Below the pieces are notes generated by a model. The model searched no databases and was not told the origin of the DNA. It worked only from the letters and a program-made list of their open reading frames with translations. Positions 48,860 through 59,970 of a stretch of DNA of 64,000 nucleotides are shown piece after piece (within the stretch, counting starts at the first letter, position 1; each line of letters begins with the position of its first letter). Position numbers and translations under genes: made by a program. Origin of the DNA: Blastomyces gilchristii SLH14081 (Eukaryota; Ascomycota; Eurotiomycetes; Onygenales; Ajellomycetaceae); contig NW_003101682.1 of assembly GCF_000003855.2 (NCBI RefSeq), positions 1,179,178-1,243,177 of the forward strand. Reading direction: 5' to 3'.

Positions 48860-49196
48860 TTGTTTCATGAGCATTATTAATAATCATTACTAAATTCTGA
48901 TTATATAAGCAATCACTGAATGAACTGAATGAGACTGATTTTAATCTTCAGTCTCAGTCTCATTCTGATTTTAAAAGAATGATTATCTTTCACAGTTTAT
49001 TCTGAGAAATTACTCTCATTTCACTGTTCTTGAATTAAATCTGGTCATTTTTCACATCATTTCTCTCAGAAATGGTCCATTTTCAGATTTTTTTGAGACT
49101 TGGTCCTGGTGGGACTCACGCCAAGAAATGTATAAGACCAGACCAAATGGGACCAAATGTGAAATTCATGGTCCCGCCGGCCAGTCTACTTCTTTA

Positions 49197-50234
49197 TAAG
49201 TTCTCATATCTTCAGTCAGAAGTATTTTCTTATAAGTAACTTATAAGTTCTAATATCTGTAAAATAACTTTCTAGAGAAGAGTTATAATATCTTTTAATA
49301 AGTTCTACTTATAGAAACTTATTTATAGATATATAAATTCAGCTCTCTCTATATAAGAGATTATTTAAGTCTCTTCAATTCTTTATTTCTACAGGATTGA
49401 TTTCTGTTATAAGCAGTTTCTGAATATACTGAGTATATTCATTCTTTAGTTACAGTTCAGACAAACTGAATAGAAGATCTTATAAAGACTTATACTCTAT
49501 TTTCTCTTATATCAGATCTTTTATAGTACTTCTCAAAGTCTACAAACTCTTCAGATTATAGATATCTTCTTCAAGAATTCTTACAGAGATTCTCATAGTG
49601 TTAACTCTCAGTGTTATAGAGAGTAGTTATACAGACTTCTTCTCTCTCTCTTTTCTCTTCTCTTATAGAGAATTGAGAGACTCTTCAGTTAATCTCTTTA
49701 TAACACTCAGTCTGAGTATTCTGTGACACTTTTCTATCTTGTCTAATCTCTCTGTATCTGTCACTCTGGCCTTCTTAACATAGTCAGATCTGTAAGAGAG
49801 TTTATTCACTGAGTTCTTAGTTTTCTTAATATACTCTATCTTGAATCAGAATTCACTCAGTCTTTGAGCTCAGCAGATCTGTCACTGTGAGAGTTTCTTG
49901 ATTAAAGTAAACTGTTATAAGACTCTTAAAGTAGTGATATCAGTGATAAAAAATTTCACTATTATAAGAAGCTTCTGATTATAAATGTCATAGTTAATCT
50001 CTGCAGATTATATCTTCTATGAGAAAAAGATCACTGAAACTCAGTTCTTATTTAACTATAGTTATAAGACTATTTCTGAAATTACAAAGAAGAAGACATC
50101 TGTCTTTAATCTGATTAAGAGTAAGAAATCAAAGTGAAATAGTATCACTGTATCTATGAATATCTGTTTTAATCTTATAAAGACTCTGTAAGCTTCTAAG
50201 ATAAGAAAGTTCTCACAGTTCTCTCTTCTCAACA
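49197..50234 (-). pseudogene. G3b RNase H / integrase linker region (decayed)
   Basis: Collinear with G3a 53518-54593. RNase H-type sequence is recognisable by comparison with G3a, but all frames are broken. It ends at the CAACA duplication (50230-50234) of the inserted G3a. The stretch 54230-54275 of G3a is missing here, a small internal deletion. Confidence 0.7.
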
Positions 50235-50491
50235 TGTAAGAATAAGTGCTCGCAGGCGATTATTCAGGTGTTTGCAGCTTGGCGTGATATGTACTGTTAA
50301 CTACTAGAAGTGTTCACAGTAGAAAGATAAATGTAGAGATCAAATGTATAATAGTATTCAAGCTGAGTTGTAAATAGTATTTGTGAACTCCAGTCTATAT
50401 AGTTGTGTGTAGCCAAGAGCTGCTAGCTCTATTGATTATGTAAGAGATAGGAATAGAGGTAAAGAATCTGCAAGAAGCAGGATTTCTTACA
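50235..50491 (-). repeat. 3' LTR of G3a
   Basis: Starts TGTAAGAATAAGTGCTCGC and ends GGATTTCTTACA on the plus strand, bounded by perfect TGTAAGAA/TTCTTACA inverted ends. Directly to its right is a purine tract on the minus strand (GAGAGAGAGAGATA), the expected polypurine primer. Confidence 0.93.
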
Positions 50492-51340
50492 TATCTCTCT
50501 CTCTCTAAGACTTTGTTCATGAAGCCTTTCACTGAGTGACTTCATAGTCAGCTCAGCACTGCAGTGATACTCACTAAAAATTCTTCACATCTATAAAAAA
50601 TCTCAGTGAGAAAAAATCCCTTATTACTGTGAAGAAAAAAGAGTCTGTCACTCAGTTTCTTATTCTGTAAGATTCTTTATAATCTACAGATTCTTCTCTG
50701 ACTATTACACAGATTCATCTTATATCTTTCATACAGAAGAGTTTCAGTTGACTCTCAATCATTTTCACAAGGTTCTTGTATGACTATTACACAGATTCAT
50801 CTTACAGATGAATCACTCTCTATGAGATCATTCTTATCAAAGAGAAATATTTGTAAGTTAATCTTTTATTCATTCTTACAAATCATTGCTCTTTGATACT
50901 GTAGAATTGTGAGGAATTTTTCATTCTTTCACTAACTCTGTAGAATTGTAGAATCAAGATATCTGCAGTCTGCAATCACTCTTTATAGTTATATAGAAAG
51001 ATTCAGGCCTGTGATTCATAATCACTCTTATTTACTAGAGTAATCTGACTGTTTCATAGAATCACTCACAGTGTAAGCAAATCTCTCTAGAGTAGTATAA
51101 ATATCTCAGATCTGTTCATGAAATCTCATCTTCTTTTTCCTTTTTCTATAACAGCTCTCATTCTTACAAACTGTGAGTATCTTCATTCATCTGTGAAGTG
51201 TTTTCACTCAGATAACAGAGAGAGAGTGTTTCTGACAGTATCTGCATGTTGATTCAAGAACTTCTCAAGAATAAAAATTTTTTCAATTTCAATCTCTTTA
51301 TAAATAATATCTGATCACTGCTGAGCTTCTTGTAAGCATC
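50492..51340 (-). other. G3a 3' untranslated region, no gene
   Basis: 850 bp between the last recognisable coding stretch and the 3' LTR. It is AT-rich with a local duplication: the sequence CTATTACACAGATTCATCTT occurs near 50701 and again near 50784. I see no frame worth calling. Confidence 0.6.
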
Positions 51341-51620
51341 TCTGTGACTTCTCTGATCACTTTTTATCAGCTGGTGAAGCAGGGACACTGCTGCTCACAA
51401 CTGCATCTTCATCTCTCTCAGTCCTGTCACTGCACCTGATCTTCAGGCCAGCGACCAACTCTCTGCCTTCTTCAGGCCAGTTCCTGGCTTCAAGCAGTGC
51501 AGTCTCTCTCTTTGCTGTAAGTCTTCTCACAAGTAATTCCTTACAGACTCTAGCTAACAGTTCTTATAAAGCTCTCAGTGTTGCCAGTGTCTCCTGCAGT
51601 TCTGTGAGCCTATGATCACT
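51340..51620 (-). pseudogene. Well-preserved C-terminal coding stretch of G3a
   Basis: On the minus strand, from about 51600, the frame reads LQETLATLRAL, then LARVCKELLVRRL, AKRETALLEARNWPEEG and ends with acidic and Ser/Pro-rich residues. It has few stops and markedly higher GC content than its surroundings. The Leu/Arg/Glu pattern suggests a helical or coiled-coil segment. Position after integrase suggests the polyprotein tail or a separate accessory frame. No family recognised. Confidence 0.45.
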
Positions 51621-51899
51621 CTTTCCCTGCCTGCACAATCTCTGATCAGGCATATATGAATATGCCTAGATTCTCTATCAATGATCCTTGCATTGCAGCA
51701 CATTTCTGCAATCTCATTGTCAATGAGAGATAAGTTCTCAGATACCTGTAAAATCTGATTAATCAAGGCAATGCAAATGTCATAAATTTGTGATAGAAGT
51801 TAATCTGAGCAGATGAGTCTTCTCTCTGTGTTCTCATTGTTTCCAGGCTGAATACTTCAGTATAACTGAGAGAGTGAACACAGCTTTATAAGAAGTATC

Positions 51900-54800
51900 T
51901 GATTATACATACAGATGACCAGTCTTCAAGACTCTGTCACAACTGTGTATACTCTGATGTTCAGCTTCTCTGAAGTCTATGCATTTCTGATAATCTTCAT
52001 ATCAAATACAACAATTATCTGTACTACAGATATGATGCTTTCTGCTTCTTTAAAGAGAGAAATTGATAGTTGTGAAGAGATTGAGTATCACAGATATTGA
52101 TAATATAAGTGTGAATTTTCTTTATTTTTTCTTTATTAATCTCTAAATTATATTCACAGCCCTGTTTATTTTCTTATTTTTTAACTTTAATAAGAATATA
52201 TTTTCTTCTTCTCTTATATACACTGCAGACTGTTCATCTCAGTAGAAATTCATTATCTTATAGACTAGAATTTATAAATGATAGTGTTAATATCTTTATT
52301 ATAACTAGATTCTTAGTGAAGATCACATTATTCTGACTTATCAGAATTCACAGTATGAAAGTCATGTCTCAGCTTCTACAGATGTCTTATCTATCTGAAT
52401 AATTCTCAAGTGAACTTATTTATCTTATCAGAATACTCTTATCACTGAATCTTGAATCAGAGCTTATGATCTCACTTCTCTGAGTTAATAATTTCTTTAA
52501 TCTGATATTCTCTTTCACTCTCTAGTGCTTTGTAGACAGAGTGATGAGTCACAGAATTCTCTTCTGAGAATTCCTTATATTCATGAAGTAAAGAGATATG
52601 AAAAACATTGTATATCTGTAACTCAGATAGCAGTTTCAATCTGTAGAACTACAGACTAACTTTCTTTATAATCTTATAAGACTCTGTTCACAAGAGATTC
52701 AGCTTCTTACTAGATCTTCATGTGATAATGTTTTCTAGACTTAGTCAGACTCTATCATCTTTCTTGAAACTCTTTGTAATATACTTGAAGTCATAGTATC
52801 TCTTCTGATACTCTTGAGCCTTTCTCAAGAATTTACAGACTTTCTCTCAGATCTTCTGAATTCTCTCAGTCTGTTCATAAGCATCATCACACTCTATAGT
52901 ATACTCTCACAGGTTTATTAAGATTATTCATGAATGAGTCTCAGTGAGCATCTTAAAGAGAGTTTTATCTGTGCTGACATGCTTTGAGTTATTGTATATG
53001 AACTCTGTAAGTGATAATCAATATACTCAGTCATTCTGATTATAATTGACAAAGCATCACAGATACTGTTTCAATATACTTATCAGGTATTCTATCTGAT
53101 TATCTGTCTGTTGATGAAAAGCTGTGCTTAGATCTTATGAGATCTTCAGTATAGTTATCAGATTAGATCAGAACTCTTCTATGAAGATTGATTCTCTGTC
53201 TGAGACAATGTTTACAGACAACTCATGCAACTGAACCACATTGCAGACAAAGATATAAGTCAAATTCTTTGACTTCAAGTTCTTATGAGTGAGTATAAAG
53301 TGTGTCATCTTGATGAAGTGATTCACTATCATCAGCACACTGTCAAAGCAGGCATCATATATATTCTTGCTTTCAGAGAGGCTTATAAGAGTATTCATTT
53401 CTAGCTGTTTTCAAGGTTTCTGCAGAATGAATAGAGAAGTAAGTTCTTCATATAATCTGAACTGTACTACTCACAAACTCTGATAAACAGTATAAGAATT
53501 CACTATCTTCTTCACAAGTCCTTGTATTTTCAGTCAGAAGTATTTCCTTATGAGTAACTCATAAGTTCTAGTATCTGTAAAATGATCTGCTAGAGAAGAG
53601 TCATGATGCCTTTTAATAAGTTCTATATATAGAAACTCATTCATAGATACATAAATCTGACCCTCTCTTTACAAGAGGTTATTTAAGTCTCTTCAATTCT
53701 TTGTTTCTACAGAATTGATCCCTGCTGTGAGCAGTTTCTGAATATATTGAGTATATTCATTCTTCAGTTGCAGTTCAGACAATCTGAATAGAAGATCTTG
53801 TGAAGACTTATACTCTGTTTCTTCTTACATCAGGTCTTTCACAGCACTTCTTAAAGTCTGCAAACTCTTCAGATTATAGATACTCTCTTCAAGAATTCTT
53901 GCAGAGATTCTCAGAGTATTGACTCTTAGTGTTATAGAGAGTAGTTGTACAGACTTCTTCTCTCTCTCTTCTCTCTTCTCTTACAGAGAATTGAGAGACT
54001 CTTCAGTCAATCTCTTCACAATACTTAGTTCAAGCATCTCATGAAGCTTTTCTATCTTCTCTAGTTTCTCTGTGTCTATTATCCTGGTCTTCTTAATATA
54101 GTCTGATCTGTAAGAGAATCTGTCTGCTGAGTTCTTAGTTTCCTTGATATATTCTATCTTGAATCAGAACTCACTCAGTCTCTGAGCTCAGTAAACCTGC
54201 TGCTGTAAGAGTTTCTTGATTGAAGCAAACTGTTATAAGCTGTCATAATCAGTTCTAACAGTAATCACTATCATGAGATTCTTGAAGTAGTGACATCAGT
54301 GATAGAAGAATTTCACTATTATGAGAAGCTTCTGATCATGAATGTCATAGTTGATCTCTGCAGGTTGTATCTTCTGTGAGAAAAAGATCACTGAAACTCA
54401 GTTCTCATTTGACTGTAGTTGTGAGACTATTTCTGAAATTATAAAGAAGGAGATATCTGTCTCTAATCTGATTAAGAGTAAGAAATCAAAGTGAAACAGC
54501 ATCACTATGTCTATGAATGTCTGTTTCAATCTTACAAAGACCTCACAAGCTTCTGAGATAAGAAAGTTCTCACAGTTCTTTCTTCTCAACAATCTTTTCA
54601 TTCTCTGTTTATAAGATGACTTCTTCTTATTTTCACTCTTCAGCATGTCTGTAAGAGTCAAGAAGATTCTTACAAATGCAAAGATAAACTGTCTATAGAA
54701 ATTCACAAAGCTCAGAAAGATCTGAATCTCATGAATACTAGTTAACTCTGATCATGATAGAATAGTCTCAACTCACAAAGATTTCATCTGAATATCATTC

Positions 54801-55960
54801 ACAGTGATTATATATTCTAGGAAATTAATTCAGCAGGCACTGAAGTTGCACTTTATAAGCTTAATATACAGTTCTGTCTCATCTAAGACCTTTAACACAC
54901 TTTATATATGCTCAGTGTGTTCTTCCTTCTTCATGAAGTATACTATCACATTATTCAGATATATTATCATGAAGACATTCAGATATGCATGAAGTATTTT
55001 ATTGATGAAAGACTGAAATGCTGTGAGAGTATTAGTCAGATCAAAAGACATCACTAGATATTCAAACAGTTTTAGTGCAGTTTTAAAGACAGTCTTTCAT
55101 TCATTTCTAGACTGTATTCACAGCTGTGTATATACATTGATCACATTCAGTTGTGTGAATATGACAGCTTCTGTGAGATGATTGATCACATTCTCAATCA
55201 GAGATAGAGAATAGCAGCTCTTTATTATCTTGAAGTTCAGGTCACAGTAGTCTACACACAATCTGAGATCTTCATTCTTCTTCTTCACAAACATCACAGA
55301 GACTCTCATGAAGGCCTGTGAAGATTAGATGAAGTCATTCTTCAGATTCTTCTTCATATAGGTTCACAAGACCTCTGTCTCATAATGAGAGAGCTTATAG
55401 ATTAGTTCTCAGAAGAGTTTCTGTCCTTCTATCAAATCTATTGCTAGATTCTTCTCACAGTGAGAAGAAAGCTCAGCTGTCTTAGCTGAGCTGAACATCT
55501 CTGTGAGATCTCAGTATTTCTCTGATATCTGAAGCTCAGTTTCCATAATCATGAGGTTCTCAGACACTTACAAAGTCATTATATAGATAAGCTTGTCTTC
55601 TCTAATCAACTCTGCAGCATTAACTGCTTCTATCTTTATAAGTGAGTCTATCAACACTGATTGAAAGTATAAACCTGACTTATAAACAGCTATGTGCGGA
55701 TTGTGTCTTTGAAGTCATATAAGTCTTAAATACATATCATCTGTGATATCTGTGATAATCACAGTTTCTGCAAATTTTCTCCAGATTTCAGAGAGATCTT
55801 GCAATTCAAAGATAACTCTCATAAGTCTCTCAGTTCTCAGGTCTGAGTTCTCACATTCTGCTTATTACAAGAGCAGGTTTCCAGTCTTCACCTTTCAGCT
55901 CATTCACTTCATAAGCTTTAGAAACATCACAGTGACCTGAGATCCTGAGTTCATCAATGC
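51900..55960 (-). pseudogene. G3a pol (protease, RT, RNase H, integrase) pseudogene
   Basis: The protease site reads NSG (55951-55943, in ALMNSGSQVTVM), with Asp changed to Asn. RT: VKKKNEDLRLCVDYCDLN (55290-55220), with the catalytic box YLNN (54961-54950) in place of YLDD. RNase H entry: NFYRQFIFAFVRIFLTLTDM (from 54706). Integrase: DSVLMIVNHFIKMTHFI and VNIVSDRESIF (53350-53180). Stops are few in the open stretches but present throughout. The loss of both catalytic aspartates makes RT inactive regardless of stops. Confidence 0.85.
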
Positions 55961-57190
55961 TTCTTATACTTATAAGACAGCAGCATCACAGTGCAGTCTC
56001 TTTCTGTGAGTAAGTATTTTCATTGAGAGAGTAACAGATTCAGGTATCAGCTTCAAGATTCTTAAGAAGACTGTTGCTAACTCTGTTCACAACTTCTCAA
56101 ATTCCTATTTTAATTTATCTGAACAGTTTGCATGAAGATGTTCTGATTTAGAACAGATGAAGCAGAGTTTCTTTTCCTTGATCTCTCTGTTATACACTCT
56201 ATTTGTAAGAGCTTGTGAAGCTCTCTCTTTCTGCTCAGCAGTCAGACATGAATCTCTCTGTGTCTTATTATCTTTTTCTGACAAACCTGTTCTCTGTTAT
56301 TCTGATCCTTGCAGAGCCAGTCAATAATTCACTCTCTGCAGATCTGTGACTCTTACAGTAATCTGTAAGTGATGAATGAGAGTCATCAGTTTCTTCAGAG
56401 TCAAGAGCTTAGAGTCTTGCTTAATAAGCTTGTTCTACATATCTTTATTCAGTCTCTTTGCAAACATCATTATTCAGGTCTTGTTTCAGAACCCTGTTTT
56501 CACAGGTCTCAATTCATGCCACAATTTCATAAAGTACTGTGAGTAGTCTTCATCAGATTTCTCATCTCTTTTTCTAATATTGATGATTATGGTTCAGATG
56601 TTCTCTGTCTGACTTGCAGAGTCTCTCAACTTGTTCTCTAGATAGATCTTAAGAACAGATTATCAGAATCTCTCATGATCATTCTCTAGATAATTCAGTC
56701 AGTTCTTGACTTCAGTGTAATAGAGGTCTGTCATCACATAGGTGACAGCTTCTTCATCTTTCATGTCACACAGCCGGGCTTGTGAGTCAATTTCAAATAC
56801 AAACTTGCAAAAGCTTTTATAGATTGTGATTTAATAGATGGCCTTAAGTGATCATAGCTTGAGAAAGTTTCTTTTCAGTTTGCAGGTGTTTCTGAAGATC
56901 ATGTCTAGAGACTCAGTTCAAGAGTGTTTACAGATAGTAAGCATTTCTTGTAAAAAAATAGCTTAATCTCATAGAAGATGCTCAAGAATGTTCTTCACTG
57001 AGATTGATTCATTTATGAGTTTGAAGAGTTTCTCTGTCACAGATGCAGAGAATGATGTTCTGTGAGTAATTGATAAGTTCTCTGAGACTTCTTTCATGAG
57101 GATTATTCATGATTCAGGTGACTGCTTCTGAGTGTCTGCAGTAGAGTTTGCAGGGATTGAAGCATGTGAGTTTCTAGTTCTTTCAGTCAT
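55961..57190 (-). pseudogene. G3a gag pseudogene
   Basis: The start codon at 57188-57190 (MTERTRNSHASIPANSTADT) lies about 32 bp downstream of the 5' LTR. The capsid region continues with stops, e.g. NIRKRDEKSDEDYSQYFMKL near 56570. A CCHC zinc knuckle CFICSKSEHLHANC lies at 56164-56122. G7 gag (62181 on) is the same gene. The zinc knuckle binds the RNA genome during packaging in this family. Confidence 0.82.
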
Positions 57191-57222
57191 AACAGGTGAT
57201 TACTGACTGACTGAGCTTGAAA

Positions 57223-57479
57223 TGTAAGAATAAGTGCTCACAGGTGATTATTCAGGTGTTTGCAGCTTGATGTGATATGTACTGTTAACTACTAGAAGTG
57301 TTCACAGTAGAAAGATAAATGTAGAGATCAAATGTATAATAGCATTCAAGCTGAGTTATAAATAGTATTCATGAACTCCAGTCTATATAGTTGTGTGTAG
57401 CCAAGGGCCGCTAGCCCTATTGATTACATGAGAGATAGGAATAGAGGTAAAGAATCCGCGAGGAGCGGGATTTCTTACA
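57223..57479 (-). repeat. 5' LTR of G3a
   Basis: 257 bp, differing from the 3' LTR at a modest number of transitions; it keeps AATCCGCGAGGAGCGGGA near its end, which reads AATCTGCAAGAAGCAGGA in the 3' LTR. The sequence next to it in element orientation, TTTCAAGCTCAGTCAGTCAG, does not begin with TGG, so the primer is unusual. Confidence 0.93.
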
Positions 57480-57484
57480 CAACA

Positions 57485-57893
57485 ATTCTTTTATTCTTCA
57501 TTTATAGAATGACTTCTTCTTATTTTTACTCTTCAGCATGTCTGTAAGAGCTAAGAAAATTCTTATAAATGTAAAGATAAATTATCTATAGAAACTCACA
57601 AAGCTTAGAAAGATCTGAATCTTATAAATACTGATTAACTTTAATTATAATAGAATAGTTTCAATCTGTGAAGATTTTATCTGAATGCTATTTACAGTAA
57701 TTATATATTCTAGAAAATTAATCTGATAAGCACTGAAGTTGTACTTTGTAAGCTTAATATACAGTTTTGTCTCATCTAAGATCTTTAATATAGTTTATAT
57801 ATACTCAGTGTGTTCTTTCTTCTTTACAGAGTATATCATCACATTATTCAGATATATTATTACAAAGATATTCAGATATATATTGTAGCGTGC
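57485..57893 (-). pseudogene. G3b reverse transcriptase fragment
   Basis: Collinear with G3a 54590-54990, including the RT region near the catalytic box, but with more transitions. It ends where the G6 LTR begins; the preceding TATAT (57889-57893) is the likely left target duplication. Confidence 0.75.
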
Positions 57894-58273
57894 TTTCACT
57901 CTCTATTTAAGTCAATTCTCTATTCAACTCTAGCTTCTGCTTCATTCCTTGCTGTTTTCTGAAGCTTCCGCTTCTATCTTCTCCCTCTGCTCTTTTCTTC
58001 ATATGTGATTGCTTCTTCTATAAGAGCTTTCACTTCTTCTCTACAGAGTCTCTGTTCTTTTCTTCATATATAATTACTTCTTCTATAAGAGCTTCTGCTC
58101 CTTCTCTACAGAGCCTCTGTTCTTTTCTTCATAGATAATTGCTTCTTTTACAAGAGTTAATCTCTATAAAACAATCACTGTATATATAAGAGTGTATGCT
58201 CATCTTCCATCTTTTAGAGAATCAGATGAGTTTTTACCCTTATATCTAACTCTATAAAGCAGTGTACACTACA
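57894..58273 (+). repeat. 5' LTR of G6, with internal 65-bp tandem repeats
   Basis: Starts TGTAGCGTGCTTTCACTC and ends GTGTACACTACA. Units beginning TCTTTTCTTCATA at 57991, 58056 and 58121 repeat with a 65-bp period (third unit partial). Near the end, TATATATAAGAGTG (about 58171-58184) can serve as TATA box. The second LTR is not in the window. Confidence 0.7.
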
Positions 58274-58700
58274 ATTTGATAGCATGTCTTGTTAAGAATT
58301 AAGTTTTTCTAGTCTCTTTAGCTTTCACTCTGCTCTTGATATATATAGTACTGATGATTGAATCAGGCTGTGAATACTGAGAATTGACTAGTTAGTAATC
58401 AGTCTGATTAGTTATTCTACTTTCTTTCAATACTGTAGCTAGTGATTAATCTAGCTTGTAATTATTCAGCTATTCTATCTTCTTCAGTACTGCAGCTAGT
58501 GATTGATCTGATCTGTGATTATTTAAATCTATCTCATTTAATACTACAGCTAGTGATAGGTCTAGCTATTAATCATTTGAGTATCTTCTGCTTCAGAATA
58601 TTATAGCACTAATGATCAGTCTAGATTGTAATCACAGTTGTAGTAAACTCATCTTATTCACACTCTAATATGAGTTTATTAGCTCTGTTACAGCAATGAA
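58274..58700 (+). repeat. G6 leader with about 57-bp tandem repeats
   Basis: Degenerate units beginning TACTGYAGCTAGTGAT start at 58431, 58488, 58542 and 58599 (periods 57, 54, 57), with a looser relative upstream near 58345. The stretch precedes the gag-like frame. No gene is seen in it. Confidence 0.75.
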
Positions 58701-58749
58701 GCAGAATAGATAAATCACTTAGAGCAGCTTCTATCAGTCACTTCTTTTC

Positions 58750-59965
58750 ACTGAATCAGACAAGTCTGTCAGTGAAATTGAATAACTCACTTGAGAATTC
58801 ACTGATGAATCTGACTTGAGATGAACTTACTTATAAGTAACAGCTGAAAAGCATGCTATTATACTTACAGAAGTCTGATGAAACACAGACAGATAGTATA
58901 AGAGTGTCAAAAGCCAAGTGATGCTGTACAATTATATCAAAGCAGAAGGCATTCTTATGAGTGTATCAGTCAGGCATTATAATGATATAAAAACAGCTCT
59001 TAACTGCACTCTTATAACAGAATGAAAGAATGTCATTGATCTCTGATTACAGGTCTTCTGCACAGACATTACAAAGAATACTAAGAAGAGAGATTCAATA
59101 GTCTCAAGCTATAATGAATTTAACTGTCAGAACTGTACTTCTTCTGATAAAGCAGTAATACTAGATACAATTGAGAAGTTAGAATAGCTAGAAGTCTGAC
59201 TGATCTGATAAGAGAGTGAGCTTAATGAATGTGAACATCAGCTTGATCAGCAGAAGAAGCAGTTGAATAAGTGTACTACTCTCATTAATGAATGTGTTAA
59301 CAAACTTCAAGAGAATCTCAAATAATTGACAGATGAAAGAAGCAGATTGATAAAAGTATGAACTAGCTTTCACACTGAGAAATCTGCACTCATCACTCAA
59401 AGATAGAAGCTGAATCATCATCAGCAGACAGACTGTTCAGCTCAGATTGATAGAACAGATATCAGAGCTAATAATTCTCTCATTAAGTCTGCACAGCAAT
59501 TAAATATCTTCTTTAAGAAAGACTTTGAATCATCTTCTAGAACCTGATGAATACTGATAATTTCACAGAAATCATGCAGTGCTGAAGATAGAATATGCTG
59601 TCATAATTTAATAAGAGACAGAATTAATCTTCTCAGAGAAGTCAATACTGCACATTTTACTTATGACTCAGAGAAAAACCAGATATGCAGAGATCAGGCA
59701 CCTGTTCACAACAATTTTAATCTTTCACTCAATAGTGAATTCTGTTCATTCATATAAAGTGACAATAGACCAGCGAGATTACAGGCTGATAATATTATGC
59801 TATTTAACTCAGTGAAAACAGATGTAATGACATTTGTCAGTCATTACTATGTAGAAGGAAGACAATGCAGTTCTCTGTGTGTTTCTTCTGTGTCTGAAGA
59901 GTTGGGCATTGAAATGACATAACAGTCTATCTACTGAAATGAGAAAGAATATAAGTATCTCCCCC
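58750..59965 (+). pseudogene. G6 gag-like coiled-coil pseudogene
   Basis: One frame with scattered stops reads CTDITKNTKKRDSIVSSY near 59055, then at 59160-59400 a heptad-rich region (ESELNECEHQLDQQKKQLNK, CTTLINECVNKLQENLK) typical of coiled coils, followed by less regular sequence (SALITQR, NNSLIKSAQQLNIFFKKDF) up to ELGIEMT near 59910. No capsid motif is certain; position after the leader argues for gag. Opposite-strand frames are shadows. Confidence 0.5.
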
Positions 59966-59970
59966 TCTAT

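Larger units (their letters stand above)
43398..49188 (+). mobile_element. hAT DNA transposon, copy D (complete, reference copy)
   Basis: 5791 bp between perfect 8-bp duplications CTTCTTTA (43390-43397 and 49189-49196). The 5' end starts TAGACTGACCGTGTGACC and the 3' end finishes GCCGGCCAGTCTA. The last 78 bp are nearly identical to the MITE 3' end, and the first 35 bp to its 5' end. It contains the transposase (plus), the small opposite gene (minus), a purine tract and a microsatellite. Subterminal GGGACCAAATG-type repeats lie near the 3' end. Confidence 0.96.
50235..57479 (-). mobile_element. Gypsy-type LTR retrotransposon G3a, complete with both LTRs
   Basis: 7245 bp with two 257-bp LTRs, flanked by the 5-bp duplication CAACA (50230-50234 and 57480-57484). 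It is inserted into G3b of the same family and orientation. Minus-strand order: 5' LTR 57223-57479, gag from 57190, protease, reverse transcriptase, RNase H, integrase, a C-terminal region, a purine tract and the 3' LTR. It is younger and less decayed than G3b but still has broken frames. Confidence 0.95.
41409..57893 (-). mobile_element. Gypsy-type LTR retrotransposon G3b, host of everything in the window
   Basis: Three visible parts align in one orientation with G3a: 41409-43397 (G3a about 51560-53517), 49189-50234 (G3a 53510-54593) and 57480-57893 (G3a 54590-54990). They are separated by hAT D and G3a. On the left it is interrupted by the MITE ending at 41408 and on the right by G6 at 57894. 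Its LTRs are not visible. It is the oldest layer and more decayed than G3a. Confidence 0.85.
57894..59970 (+). mobile_element. LTR retrotransposon G6 (5' part)
   Basis: A 380-bp LTR-like segment bounded by TGTAG and CTACA is followed by a primer-site-like TTTGATAGCATGTC, a leader with tandem repeats and a gag-like coiled-coil frame. It is cut at 59970 by the G4 LTR. Only its 5' part is in the window, so the superfamily is inferred (probably Gypsy, from the primer-site similarity with G0 and G4). Confidence 0.65.

Noticed and set aside
50700..50810. Possible CRISPR-like or satellite array near the end of G3a
   Set aside because: Only two copies of a short sequence with no regular spacing; it is a small local duplication.
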